Below are positions 15,039 through 23,344 of a stretch of 35,208 nucleotides of DNA, piece by piece. Below the pieces are notes generated by a model. The model had not been told where the DNA came from. It worked only from the letters and a program-made list of their open reading frames with translations, and made no database searches. Both the position numbers and the translations under genes were made by a program. This DNA is from Candidatus Kaiserbacteria bacterium RIFCSPLOWO2_01_FULL_51_21 (GTDB lineage Bacteria > Patescibacteriota > Minisyncoccia > Phycocordibacterales > 2-01-FULL-51-21). Positions within the stretch are counted from its first letter, which is position 1, and each line of letters opens with the position of its first letter. The stretch covers positions 2,490 to 37,697 of the forward strand of contig MFLV01000022.1 in the NCBI GenBank assembly GCA_001781435.1, given 5' to 3'.

Positions 15039-15686
15039 TTAATGCGCTATCGCGACGCAGAAAATTTGTTTTGCGCCGGCGGCGCGGAGCACGGCGGAGG
15101 CTTCTCGGAGTGTCGCGCCAGTTGTCGTGATGTCGTCTAGGAGAATAACATTACGCTCGGAAATTCGCGGCGCGTTTGCAGTTGCAAACGCGCCGCGGAT
15201 ATTTTCCTCCCGCGCTGCTTTGCCTTGAAGCGAGGTTTGCGGCGGAGTATCTTTTATTTTTTGAAGCGCATCGGTTGCCAACTGGAAACTCCGGTTGCCG
15301 TCGAGGGCAGCAAGTTCTACCGCGATGAGCTCAACCTGATTGTAGCCTCGCTGCCGCTCACGAGAGTGGGAGAGGGGAACAGGCACCAAGAGAGGCTTTT
15401 CAAATGAAGAAAAAAGTTTGCGATCTGCCAGTTCTTCGATCAAAGGATCGTATAAAACTTCGGCGAATATTTTTGCAATGCGGCGTTTACCGCGGAACTT
15501 AAGCGCTAACAGGAGGTCGCGGATAAGAGGGTCGCGGTAATCGAAAAGAGAAAAATATTCGCCATCGGGAACTTTTCTTGAGAAGTGAGGCAGGAGGTCG
15601 GCGGCAGTAATCTTTAAAAGATGACTTCCTGATTCCGGCAACAGGAGATTAAGAATGTGGTCATAAAAAGACCGAAGCGGCAGCAT
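15039..15686 (-). CDS. comF: ComF family phosphoribosyltransferase-like protein
   Basis: 215 aa. The C-terminal half has the type I phosphoribosyltransferase fold with PVPLSHSRERQRGYNQ (about 118-133) and the PRPP motif VILLDDITTTGAT (about 181-193), the pair that defines ComF. ComF proteins act in DNA uptake and processing of transformed DNA, which fits the pilus genes next door. The usual N-terminal Cys4 zinc ribbon is absent; the N-terminus only has LLLPESGSHLL. The 369-aa track ORF is cut to ATG 15686, which lies exactly 6 nt behind TACAAT. The gene is divergent from pilM. Confidence 0.9.
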   Translation of the reverse strand: MLPLRSFYDHILNLLLPESGSHLLKITAADLLPHFSRKVPDGEYFSLFDYRDPLIRDLLLALKFRGKRRIAKIFAEVLYDPLIEELADRKLFSSFEKPLLVPVPLSHSRERQRGYNQVELIAVELAALDGNRSFQLATDALQKIKDTPPQTSLQGKAAREENIRGAFATANAPRISERNVILLDDITTTGATLREASAVLRAAGAKQIFCVAIAH

Positions 15687-15692
15687 ATTTTC

Positions 15693-15722
15693 ATTGTATA
15701 GCATCCTTGAGCGGGGTATACT
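15693..15722. promoter_or_regulatory. Overlapping divergent promoters comF / pilM
   Basis: For pilM, TTGTAT (15694-15699) and TATACT (15717-15722) are 17 nt apart. The comF -10 box TACAAT (15698-15693, minus strand) overlaps the pilM -35 box, so the two polymerases would compete. Confidence 0.55.
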
Positions 15723-15750
15723 GAGTCCATAGTTCTGTGTACAGACATCA

Positions 15751-16893
15751 ATGGTAAATCCTCTAGGGAAACTGTTCGGGGGCAGTATATTTGGCTTTCT
15801 CCATAAGGGCAGCTCGGTCTTAGGCATTGACATCGGCTCTTCCTCCATAAAAGTCGTGCAATTACGCAAGGAGCGCGGCGCGGCGGTTCTCGAAACATAC
15901 GGCGAGCTTTCGCTTGGCCCGTATGCCGGAATTGAGATCGGACGAGCGGTAAATCTTGATGCCGAAAAACTCGCCGAGGCACTCCTTGACGTCTTGAAAG
16001 AAGCGAATATAACGACTAAAAACTGCGGCATCTCCATTCCTTTTGCCGCAAGTCTCATCTCGCTTATAAAAATGCCCATGCTCAATGAGGCGCAATTGAA
16101 AAAAATGATTCCCATTGAGGCACGAAAATATATTCCTGTTCCCATCACTGAGGTTGCGCTTGACTGGTTTATTCTGCCGGAGGAGGGGCGGAGGTTTCTC
16201 TCTTCCGAGGCGGAGGCGGAAGGCGAAGTTGAGGAAGCAAAATTTCGTAAAGTTGACGTGCTTCTTGTCGCTATTCATAACGAAACACTTGCGAAATACA
16301 ATGCGGTGGTAGCGAGGGGGAATCTCGTGGCAAGTTTTTTTGAAATCGAGATTTTTTCGACGATTCGGTCAACCATTGTACAAAACACCACGCCCATTAT
16401 GGTAATCGACATGGGGGCGGCAACCACAAAACTCTACATTGTTGAATACGGCATTGTCCGCTCTTCCCATATCGTGAATAAGGGAGCCCAGGATATAACC
16501 CTTGCACTCTCGCGAATGCTCGGCGTTTCAGTCGCCAAAGCGGAAGAGATCAAACGAGAGAGCGGTATTACCGGGAAAAGCGGCGACCAGAACATCTCAA
16601 CCGCCGCGCTCTTGACGCTCGAGTACATTTTTTCCGAATCGAAGCGCGTGATGCTCCAGTATCAGGAGCGTTACCGTCGCAATATTTCCTCGATACTTTT
16701 TGTCGGGGGTGGGGCACTTCTCAAAGGCTTGCTTCCCCATGCGCAAACCAAATTTGAGACCGATGTCCGTCTGGGACTCCCGTTTTCGCGGACACAGTCT
16801 CCCGCTTTCCTTGAGCAAGTGCTTCTTGAGACCGGGCCGAGTTTCTCTGTAGCCGTCGGCATTGCCCTGCGCAAACTAGAAGAGATGAGTTGA
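15751..16893 (+). CDS. pilM: Type IV pilus assembly protein PilM
   Basis: The 380-aa actin-like cytoplasmic ATPase forms the inner platform of the pilus and binds the PilN N-terminus. It shows SVLGIDIGSSSIKVVQL (about 23-39), the phosphate-1 site of the FtsA/PilM group, the PilM-typical IPIEARKYIPVPI (about 126-138), VIDMGAATTKLYIV (about 216-229) as the phosphate-2 site and FVGGGALLKGL (about 315-325) as the adenosine loop. The start is ATG 15751, with a leader of about 20 nt from the TATACT promoter and no clear SD. It is the first gene of pilM-N-O-P. Confidence 0.95.
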   Translation: MVNPLGKLFGGSIFGFLHKGSSVLGIDIGSSSIKVVQLRKERGAAVLETYGELSLGPYAGIEIGRAVNLDAEKLAEALLDVLKEANITTKNCGISIPFAASLISLIKMPMLNEAQLKKMIPIEARKYIPVPITEVALDWFILPEEGRRFLSSEAEAEGEVEEAKFRKVDVLLVAIHNETLAKYNAVVARGNLVASFFEIEIFSTIRSTIVQNTTPIMVIDMGAATTKLYIVEYGIVRSSHIVNKGAQDITLALSRMLGVSVAKAEEIKRESGITGKSGDQNISTAALLTLEYIFSESKRVMLQYQERYRRNISSILFVGGGALLKGLLPHAQTKFETDVRLGLPFSRTQSPAFLEQVLLETGPSFSVAVGIALRKLEEMS

Positions 16894-17016
16894 ATAGAGC
16901 CATCGCGAGAGGGGATAACTGTCCAGAAGGACTTGTTTTATAGTATGATGGAGACTAAGCGCACAGAATGCCTCATATAATTGAGCGCTTGATTTGTTAT
17001 CGCTGTATTTTAAAAA

Positions 17017-17610
17017 ATGGAACCGAAGTTCCAAACATCGTTCATACCGAAGCAAGCTCTTGAGGAGTCCACAACCGGCCGCCGGCCGCGGGCCGCGGTA
17101 AGTGTCTTCATGGTCATCGGACTTATACTTTTTCTGGGTTCTTTAGCGTCAGTACTCGGTGTTATCCTTTACGGGGAGTTTCTCAAGCAGAATATTGAGT
17201 CAAAAAGCGCTGATCTCGAGCGGGCAAAAAATGAATTTGAGCCCGCATTGATTCAAAGACTTACTGCGCTTGACCGGCGGATGGCGGCCTCGGAGGAGCT
17301 TTTAAAAAATCATGTGAGTGTGAGCAGCCTTTTTGAGCTTCTGCAGTCGTATACGCTTCAAAACGTCCGTTTCGAGACATTTCGCTTTGCAACCAAAGGC
17401 GCAGGCTCCTCTCTTTTTATGAACGGGAGGGCAAAAAGCTTTGCAGCGGTGGCCCTTCAATCAGATGTGTTTGGAAAAATCCCTTTCATAAAAAATGCGA
17501 TTTTCGCGAGTCCGAACCTTGATCCAGAAGGCAACGTCACGTTTGAATTCAGCTCCGAGCTGGATCCGGCGCTTCTTTCCTACGTTGCCGCTCTAAAGCA
17601 GGCGCCCTAG
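17017..17610 (+). CDS. pilN: Type IV pilus assembly protein PilN-like
   Basis: 197 aa, with a short cytoplasmic N-terminus, one membrane helix (AVSVFMVIGLILFLGSLASVLGVILY, about 28-53), a coiled-coil (ESKSADLERAKNEFEP, about 61-76) and a small ferredoxin-like periplasmic/extracellular domain. This topology and its place between pilM and pilO identify it as PilN. Its N-terminus would dock into PilM. The usual N-terminal INLLP motif is replaced by FQTSFIPKQ. TATTTT lies 5 nt before the start, which may allow a second internal transcript. Confidence 0.85.
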   Translation: MEPKFQTSFIPKQALEESTTGRRPRAAVSVFMVIGLILFLGSLASVLGVILYGEFLKQNIESKSADLERAKNEFEPALIQRLTALDRRMAASEELLKNHVSVSSLFELLQSYTLQNVRFETFRFATKGAGSSLFMNGRAKSFAAVALQSDVFGKIPFIKNAIFASPNLDPEGNVTFEFSSELDPALLSYVAALKQAP

Positions 17611-17619
17611 AGGCGAGAT

Positions 17620-18153
17620 ATGAAATTAGTATTTCCCATTGTCGCTATTGTCGTTGCTCTCGGAGTCTTTTTCAGTTTCGTCGACCCAAGATATCAGGGT
17701 ATCAAAGAATTAAGAGCGCAGGAAAAGCAGTTTGACGAAGCTTTGACACGCTCGAAAGATCTCCGCTCCATTCGCGACGAAAAGCTCAAAGTATATAATA
17801 GTTTTCCTCCGGAAGATATTGATCGTCTGCAGAAACTGCTTCCCGACCACATTGATAACATTCGCTTGGTCATGGACCTTGACACAGCCGCGTCTAAGTA
17901 CGGCATGCGGCTTACCAATGTCAGTGTCGGAAAGCCCGACGAGGGGCCGGCTGAGGGGTCAGGACAGGTGAAACCATACGGTTCAATATCGGTAACCTTT
18001 TCGGTGACGACCACCTACGAATCTTTCTTGCGCTTTCTAACCGATCTCGAGACAAGCCTGCGGCTTGTTGATGTGGTATCGCTTTCTTTCAGTAGACCGA
18101 GAGGCGATGTATATGAATATACCATCACGCTTCGTACCTATTGGCTCAAATAA
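17620..18153 (+). CDS. pilO: Type IV pilus assembly protein PilO-like
   Basis: The 177-aa protein has an N-terminal membrane helix (LVFPIVAIVVALGVFFSFV, 3-21), a coiled-coil (ELRAQEKQFDEALTRSKDLRS, about 30-50) and a C-terminal ferredoxin-like domain with YESFLRFLTDLETSLRLVDV (about 131-150), typical of PilO/GspM-like alignment proteins. It would pair with PilN. It starts 9 nt after pilN and ends 3 nt before the PilP-like gene, so it lies in one operon. Confidence 0.87.
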   Translation: MKLVFPIVAIVVALGVFFSFVDPRYQGIKELRAQEKQFDEALTRSKDLRSIRDEKLKVYNSFPPEDIDRLQKLLPDHIDNIRLVMDLDTAASKYGMRLTNVSVGKPDEGPAEGSGQVKPYGSISVTFSVTTTYESFLRFLTDLETSLRLVDVVSLSFSRPRGDVYEYTITLRTYWLK

Positions 18154-18156
18154 TCC

Positions 18157-18456
18157 ATGTTGAAAGGAAGAAAAAAAATTATTTTAGGCGCGGTAGGAGT
18201 CATAGTGCTTTTTATGCTGTACACGTTCTTTTTTACCGGCGGCGAGACTCCCGGAACGTCGCCGCTTGTTGAGGAGAGTATCGAAGGAAACGTGGCTATC
18301 GGAGAGGACCTTGTCGCGCTTCTTCTGCAGCTACAATCGATCCGGCTTGATCCGACGGTATTCAATGACCCGGCGTTTCGGAGTCTCAGAGATTTCGGTC
18401 AGCCGATTCCGGACGAGCCCGTTGGGCGCCCTAACCCTTTCGCTCCGCTCCAGTAA
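18157..18456 (+). CDS. Short PilP-like inner-membrane pilus protein
   Basis: 99 aa, with one membrane helix (IILGAVGVIVLFMLYTFFF, about 8-26), a Gly/Pro linker, a short helix EDLVALLLQLQSIRL (about 48-62), and the ending FNDPAFRSLRDFGQPIPDEPVGRPNPFAPL. The GRPNPFAP end recalls the N-terminal linker of PilP-type proteins, but the beta-sandwich domain that contacts the secretin is missing. That fits a cell without a classical outer membrane. It follows pilO by 3 nt. The name PilP is by analogy. Confidence 0.6.
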   Translation: MLKGRKKIILGAVGVIVLFMLYTFFFTGGETPGTSPLVEESIEGNVAIGEDLVALLLQLQSIRLDPTVFNDPAFRSLRDFGQPIPDEPVGRPNPFAPLQ

Positions 18457-18460
18457 GAGA

Positions 18461-18528
18461 TACGAAGTACGAATTACGAAGTACGAATCAGATTTTCCTA
18501 CTCATAATTCGTAATTCATAATTCGTAA
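18461..18528. repeat. 14-bp tandem repeats in inverted arrangement
   Basis: TACGAAGTACGAAT occurs twice in perfect tandem (18461-18488), then after 14 nt ATAATTCGTAATTC and a partial second unit follow. The second block is largely the reverse complement of the first, so the RNA can fold into a long AT-rich stem between the PilP-like gene and pilB. No coding content is seen. Confidence 0.7.
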
Positions 18529-18532
18529 CCCA

Positions 18533-20266
18533 ATGGACTTACTACCACTACTTGTCGAAAAGAAACTTGTTCGGAAAAGCGATGCCGAAGCGCTTGTAAG
18601 AGAATCGCAGAATACCGGTGAGAGCGTCGAAGCGCTTCTTCTGAAACGCGGCCTTGATCCACAGGAGCTCCTTGCAATCAAAGGGGAGCATCTTAAAGTG
18701 CCGACTCGTGTCATCGGCGAAGAAGATATTTCGTTCGATATATTAAAATATATTCCGGAAGAATCGGCGCTCCATTATCGTTTTGTTCCGCTTGCGGTCA
18801 AAGATAGCGTGCTTGAAGTGGGGGCCGTTGACCCTGAAAATACCGAAGCTCTCGATGCCTTAAGTTTTATCTCGGCGCGCATTGGCATACCCTTCAAGGT
18901 TTTTGTCATTACTGAAAATGATTTTGATAAGGTTCTTAAAATGTACAAGGGGCTTACGGGGGAGGTAAGCAAGGCAATTTCCGAACTCGATACCAGCATT
19001 GTCGTTGAAGCCCCTACAGCCAAGGAGGCGGAGGCAGAGGCAGGTAAGCACCTCAGCGAGCGCATCACAGAAGCGGCGCCGGTTACAAAGATTGTAGCAA
19101 CAATCCTCCGGTATGCCACCGAAGGCAGGGCTTCTGACATTCATATCGAACCTATGGCGACCCAAGTCAGGGTGCGCTTCCGGGTTGACGGGCTTCTCTA
19201 TACCAGCCTGCTTCTGCCGCTTAAAGTCCATCCCAATGTTGTGGCGCGGATTAAAATCCTTTCTGCCATGCGTCTCGACGAACACCGCAAGCCACAAGAT
19301 GGCCGCTTTTCAGCAACGGTGGAAGGTCGGCACATTGATTTTCGTGTCTCAACCTTTCCTGCATACTACGGCGAAAAAGTCGTCATGCGAATACTCGATA
19401 CCTCAAGCGGCTTTATTAGTCTTGACTCAGTTGGTTTAAGTGAACGTGATATGCCGATCATCCGCTCACTCATTAAACGCCCCTATGGCCTCGTACTTCT
19501 TTCGGGCCCCACCGGTTCCGGCAAGACAACGACCCTCTACGGAATGCTCAATGAGCTTGATCGCGAGCAATCTAACGTGCTCTCGCTTGAAGACCCCGTT
19601 GAATACAGCATCGAAGGCATCAGCCAATCGCAGGTGCGGCCCGAGATCGGATATACCTTTGCCACAGGTCTTCGCACAACGCTTCGACAAGATCCGGATA
19701 TCATTATGGTCGGGGAAATTCGCGATGCCGAAACAGCACAGCTTGCGGTGCAAGCAGCACTTACCGGGCACCTAGTTCTTTCAACTATTCACACCAATAA
19801 CGCCGTTGGTGCGATTCCGCGCCTTATTGATATGGGAGTTGAGCCTTATCTCATTGCCCCGACGCTCATTCTCGTGATTGCTCAACGCCTGGTGAGAACC
19901 CTATGTCCCGGGGGAGGAGAAGAAGTTCCAGTTGCGGGGAGTATCAAAACAATGATTGATGAAGAATTTAAGGATTTGCCCGCGAAGGTTCATGAGAGTC
20001 TGCCGAAAAGCGCCGCCGTCTATCGTATAAAACCGACTCCTGAATGTCCCAAAGGAACTCGCGGACGCACAGCAGTTTTTGAACTTCTTACGATGAACCG
20101 CGAGCTTGAGGCCGCCATATTGAAAAATGCTCCAGAAAATGAACTGAGAGCCATTGTGCGTCGCGAGGGGATGCTCACGATGAAAGAGGATGCCATACTT
20201 AAAGCATATAAACGGATCATCCCAATCGAAGAAGTGTCAACGCTTGGCGGAATACTTGAGGAATAA
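18533..20266 (+). CDS. pilB: Type IV pilus extension ATPase PilB
   Basis: This is a GspE/PulE-type hexameric ATPase that powers pilus assembly. The 577-aa protein contains an N-terminal MshEN-like domain (about 1-150), an N2 domain with ASDIHIEP (about 200-207), Walker A GPTGSGKTTTLY (about 325-336), Asp box LEDPVEYSIEG, Walker B DPDIIMVGEIRD and His box HLVLSTIHTN. The C-terminal tetracysteine zinc site is reduced: only LCPGG and ECPKGTRGR keep one Cys each. It follows the pilMNOP-like genes by 76 nt that are filled by tandem repeats; no SD is seen. Confidence 0.96.
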   Translation: MDLLPLLVEKKLVRKSDAEALVRESQNTGESVEALLLKRGLDPQELLAIKGEHLKVPTRVIGEEDISFDILKYIPEESALHYRFVPLAVKDSVLEVGAVDPENTEALDALSFISARIGIPFKVFVITENDFDKVLKMYKGLTGEVSKAISELDTSIVVEAPTAKEAEAEAGKHLSERITEAAPVTKIVATILRYATEGRASDIHIEPMATQVRVRFRVDGLLYTSLLLPLKVHPNVVARIKILSAMRLDEHRKPQDGRFSATVEGRHIDFRVSTFPAYYGEKVVMRILDTSSGFISLDSVGLSERDMPIIRSLIKRPYGLVLLSGPTGSGKTTTLYGMLNELDREQSNVLSLEDPVEYSIEGISQSQVRPEIGYTFATGLRTTLRQDPDIIMVGEIRDAETAQLAVQAALTGHLVLSTIHTNNAVGAIPRLIDMGVEPYLIAPTLILVIAQRLVRTLCPGGGEEVPVAGSIKTMIDEEFKDLPAKVHESLPKSAAVYRIKPTPECPKGTRGRTAVFELLTMNRELEAAILKNAPENELRAIVRREGMLTMKEDAILKAYKRIIPIEEVSTLGGILEE

Positions 20267-20308
20267 GATTCCACGACAGTAGTTCTTTTCTCGAGGTAGA
20301 ATACGCCT

Positions 20309-20314
20309 TATACT
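20309..20314 (+). promoter_or_regulatory. -10 box TATACT for the response regulator
   Basis: CCTTATACT lies 12 nt before ATG 20327 with no Shine-Dalgarno sequence between. Confidence 0.45.
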
Positions 20315-20326
20315 GTAACAATCACC

Positions 20327-20728
20327 ATGGCTCAAGAAAAATATCATATTTTCATTATTGACGACGACTCCTTTCTGCTTGATATGTACTCGTTTAAATT
20401 TAAAGGTGCGGGGCACGAGGTGGAAGTTGCGAGTGGCCCCGAAGACGCTCTTATAAAGCTCCGGGCGGGCGCAAAGCCGGACGCAATTCTTTGCGACATT
20501 GTCATGCCGGGCATGGATGGCTTTCAGGTGATTGAGATAATCAGGAAAGAGCAGTTAGCTCCCGGCGCAACGCTTATCGTACTCTCGAATCGCGGGGAAA
20601 AAGCGGATTTGGACAAGGCCAGGGAACTTGGTACCGATGCCTACATCGTAAAAGCCCGCACCGTGCCTTCAGAGGTGCTTGAGCAGGTGCTTCGGGCGAT
20701 TGAAGCGCACAAAGCAAAAAGAGTGTAA
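20327..20728 (+). CDS. CheY-like single-domain response regulator
   Basis: The 133-aa receiver domain has an acidic pocket DDD (12-14), phospho-acceptor Asp57 in LCDIVMPGMDG, the switch Ser87 in VLSNRG and Lys109 in YIVKA. There is no output domain. Placed between pilB and pilT, it probably controls pilus motor activity, as PilG/PilH-type regulators do. The kinase may be the orphan at 9419-11743, but this is only a guess from the window. It has its own -10 box. Confidence 0.92.
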   Translation: MAQEKYHIFIIDDDSFLLDMYSFKFKGAGHEVEVASGPEDALIKLRAGAKPDAILCDIVMPGMDGFQVIEIIRKEQLAPGATLIVLSNRGEKADLDKARELGTDAYIVKARTVPSEVLEQVLRAIEAHKAKRV

Positions 20729-20824
20729 CCACGCTAAGTACTACAATGCTACAATTTCTTTCTCCGGTGGATATGATCGAACATGTTTCTAACAGAATCA
20801 GTGCGGGATTACTTCATCAAGTAT

Positions 20825-20830
20825 TATAAT
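20825..20830 (+). promoter_or_regulatory. -10 box TATAAT for pilT
   Basis: GTATTATAAT lies 8 nt before ATG 20839, no SD; the message is predicted to be leaderless. Confidence 0.5.
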
Positions 20831-20838
20831 ACTTTAAT

Positions 20839-21909
20839 ATGGCGGCAGAAGAATATAAAAAAGAGCTTGCGGAGTTGATTGAAACGGTTATACGTGAAGG
20901 CGCCTCGGACCTCCATTTTTCGGTTGGAAGCTACCCGGCCATTCGTGTTTCCGGAAGCCTCTTGCCTTTGGTGAAAAAAAAGAAACTTGCGCCGGAAGAT
21001 ACGCTCGGCTTTCTCTCTGCCATACTTCGGCCGGAGCAGATGGAGAGTTTTCTCAAGGAACGCGAAGTCGATTTTTCCTATAGTTATGCCGAACGAGCCC
21101 GTTTTCGGGGAAACGGTTTCTTTCAACAGGGAACAGCAAGTATCGCTTTCCGGTTTATTCCGCGAAGCATCAAGACGCTTGAAGAGTTGAATCTTCCGCC
21201 GGCACTCCGGACTTTCATGCAGCGGGAACAGGGCTTTTTTCTTGTCGTGGGACCGGTGGGGCAGGGAAAGTCGACAACGCTTGCTTCTTTGGTTGAAGAC
21301 ATTAACATCTCCCGTACCGACCACGTCATTACTATTGAAGACCCGGTTGAGTATTTGTTTGTCGAACAAAAATCCATTATCGAACAACGCGAAGTCGGGA
21401 TTGACACCAAAGATTTTTATAGTGGCCTCAAGTATGCTTTCCGCCAGGATGTCGACGTGATTATGCTTGGCGAAATGCGCGATCCTCCAACCATCGCGGC
21501 TGCGGTTACTGCGGCAGAAACCGGACATCTCGTGCTCTCGACCTTACATACCAACGATGCGGCGCAAACCATTGATCGCATTATCGACTCGTTTTCCTCG
21601 GTTCAACAGGACCAGATCCGTGTCCAGCTTGCCGGCTCTCTCACAGCAATTTTTTCTCAGCGCCTCGTGCCGCGGGTCTCCGGCGGTCTTATTCCTGCGT
21701 ATGAGCTTCTTATCAATAACGCCGCAGTCGCCAATCTCATCAGAGAGAAGAGGACCCACGAGATTAAAACGGTCATTGAAACTCATTCGGAGGAGGGCAT
21801 GGTTGATATGAATCGTTCACTTGCTGGTCTCGTGCGCCAGGGGGAAATTACCGTTGAAAACGCCTTTGCCCGCTCTCTCAATCCTAAACTGCTTGAGCGG
21901 TTACTCTAG
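20839..21909 (+). CDS. pilT: Type IV pilus retraction ATPase PilT
   Basis: The 356-aa hexameric ATPase drives pilus retraction. It shows GASDLHFSVG (21-30), Walker A GPVGQGKSTTLAS (138-150; the usual GPTGSGKS is altered), Asp box IEDPVEYLF, Walker B VDVIMLGEMRD, His box HLVLSTLHTND and the C-terminal YELLINNAAVANLIREKRTHEI. The canonical AIRNLIRE of PilT is recognisable. A TATAAT box lies 8 nt upstream, suggesting an independent leaderless transcript. Confidence 0.95.
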   Translation: MAAEEYKKELAELIETVIREGASDLHFSVGSYPAIRVSGSLLPLVKKKKLAPEDTLGFLSAILRPEQMESFLKEREVDFSYSYAERARFRGNGFFQQGTASIAFRFIPRSIKTLEELNLPPALRTFMQREQGFFLVVGPVGQGKSTTLASLVEDINISRTDHVITIEDPVEYLFVEQKSIIEQREVGIDTKDFYSGLKYAFRQDVDVIMLGEMRDPPTIAAAVTAAETGHLVLSTLHTNDAAQTIDRIIDSFSSVQQDQIRVQLAGSLTAIFSQRLVPRVSGGLIPAYELLINNAAVANLIREKRTHEIKTVIETHSEEGMVDMNRSLAGLVRQGEITVENAFARSLNPKLLERLL

Positions 21910-21916
21910 CTTTGTC

Positions 21917-22012
21917 AGCTTTTAGCTTCTTTAGCAATTAGCCGTGCCAATCAGTTCATATAAAAACCTTTAATGAAGCTAATAGCTAATAACTAATAAC
22001 TAAGGAAGCTAC
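21917..22012. repeat. AT-rich palindromic repeat (AGCTTTTAGCTTCNTTAGC family)
   Basis: AGCTTTTAGCTTCTTTAGC (21917-21935) is followed by a partial inverse, GAAGCTAATAGCTAATAAC, with an extra CTAATAA repeat. Nearly the same 19-mer, with one mismatch, occurs inverted at 27284-27302, and TTAGCTTCGTTAGC occurs at 27216. Nothing else is seen between pilT and pilC. Confidence 0.6.
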
Positions 22013-22015
22013 TAT

Positions 22016-23218
22016 ATGTTGTTTAACTACCGAGTCCTGGATGCTTCAGGCGTTGAAAAAGCGGGAAGCATAGACGCTGTTTCTGAAGATGTCGCGATTG
22101 TGTCTCTTCAGCGGCGCGGATTCACCATTTCTGCCATTCAGTCAGTAGAAGCGAAAGAGTCTTTTCTCAGCTTTACGTTCTTCAACCAGATTACCAATCG
22201 GGATATTGTCATTCTTTCCCGCCAGATTGCGGTACTCTTTGAAGCGCAGGTCTCTGCGCTGCGCGTTTTTCGCCTACTTGCGGCGGAGACGGAAAAACCG
22301 CCTTTGGCGAAGGCTCTCACCGCCGTCGCGGACGATCTCCAGAGTGGCTTCTCTATTTCAAAAGCGCTTGAAAAACATCCGAAAGCATTCTCGCCCTTCT
22401 ATATCAACATGGTGCACGCGGGAGAAGAGGCGGGTACCCTTGGTGAGACCCTTCTCTACCTTGCAGATTACCTCGACCGCTCCTATGAAGTGACCTCAAA
22501 GGCTCGGAACGCTCTCATCTACCCGGCGTTTGTCGTCACCACATTTATTACCGTGATGGTCCTTATGCTGACGCTTATCATTCCGAAGCTAAGTGTTATT
22601 GTGGAGGAGGTTGGGCAGGAAGTGCCCTTCTATACGAAAATTGTGATAGGCGTCAGCACCTTCTTCGTCGATTACGGGCTCTTTTTTGCCGGTCTCTTGG
22701 TTCTTGGGGGATTTGCCGCGTGGCGGTACTCGCGCACAAAGCAAGGGAATCTTGCGCTTTCGGAATTTAAATTGACCATTCCCTATGTCGGATCGCTCTA
22801 TCGGAAATTGTATCTTTCTCGCATTGCCGACAATCTAAGCACCATGCTTACGAGCGGCATTACCATGGTCCAGGCGATCGAGATTACAGCAACCGTTGTC
22901 GGAAACGGCATTTATGAGCGCCTTTTGAATGAATCGGCGGAGGCGGTGAAGAGCGGGAAATCGGTGTCCGAAGCATTGGGGAAATATGAAGAAATCCCAG
23001 GCATCGTGGTTCAGATGGTTAAAATCGGCGAGGAAACGGGGGAACTCGGCACTATTCTAAAGACGCTTGCCAAATTTTATCAACGGGAAGTCACCAATGC
23101 CGTCGACACCCTGGTGGATCTTATCGAGCCAACAATGATTGTCGCGCTTGGTCTCGGTGTCGGACTTCTTCTTATGGCGATTTTGGTGCCTATCTACAAT
23201 CTCGCCTCGGCCTTCTGA
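22016..23218 (+). CDS. pilC: Type IV pilus inner-membrane platform protein PilC
   Basis: The 400-aa GspF-family protein has two repeated cytoplasmic domains. The first has LSRQIAVLFEAQVSALRVFRLLAAE (about 63-87) and HAGEEAGTLGETL; the second has RIADNLSTMLTSGITMVQAIEI and KIGEETGELGTILKTLAKFY. Three membrane helices follow the layout near 168-190, 216-238 and 372-395. It converts ATPase motion into pilin addition. AAGGAAG lies about 10 nt before ATG, a possible weak SD. Confidence 0.95.
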   Translation: MLFNYRVLDASGVEKAGSIDAVSEDVAIVSLQRRGFTISAIQSVEAKESFLSFTFFNQITNRDIVILSRQIAVLFEAQVSALRVFRLLAAETEKPPLAKALTAVADDLQSGFSISKALEKHPKAFSPFYINMVHAGEEAGTLGETLLYLADYLDRSYEVTSKARNALIYPAFVVTTFITVMVLMLTLIIPKLSVIVEEVGQEVPFYTKIVIGVSTFFVDYGLFFAGLLVLGGFAAWRYSRTKQGNLALSEFKLTIPYVGSLYRKLYLSRIADNLSTMLTSGITMVQAIEITATVVGNGIYERLLNESAEAVKSGKSVSEALGKYEEIPGIVVQMVKIGEETGELGTILKTLAKFYQREVTNAVDTLVDLIEPTMIVALGLGVGLLLMAILVPIYNLASAF

Positions 23219-23297
23219 TGATCTGAGATATCCCCAAGGACGATTTTGAGCCATATTTTGCTCATGTATACTACGAAAGGGGGTAACCCCGGATGTG

Positions 23298-23326
23298 TTC
23301 ACTGTTTTTAATAGGTCGATTACAAT
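23298..23326 (+). promoter_or_regulatory. Promoter of major pilin gene
   Basis: TTCACT and TACAAT are separated by 17 nt. The start would fall near 23333, leaving a leader of about 12 nt before ATG 23345. A pilin is expected to be strongly expressed and the box quality fits. Confidence 0.55.
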
Positions 23327-23344
23327 TAAGATTGCTATAGCAAA

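Noticed and set aside
15687-16148. 369-aa ComF ORF
   Set aside because: The upstream part is antisense to pilM and has no ComF similarity; the start 6 nt after TACAAT is better.
18461-18528. CRISPR-like or origin iterons (14-bp tandem repeats)
   Set aside because: Only two perfect units with no spacers, located between two pilus genes without replication genes.
20824-21528. 234-aa minus-strand ORF within pilT
   Set aside because: Antisense shadow of pilT; no promoter or family motif.
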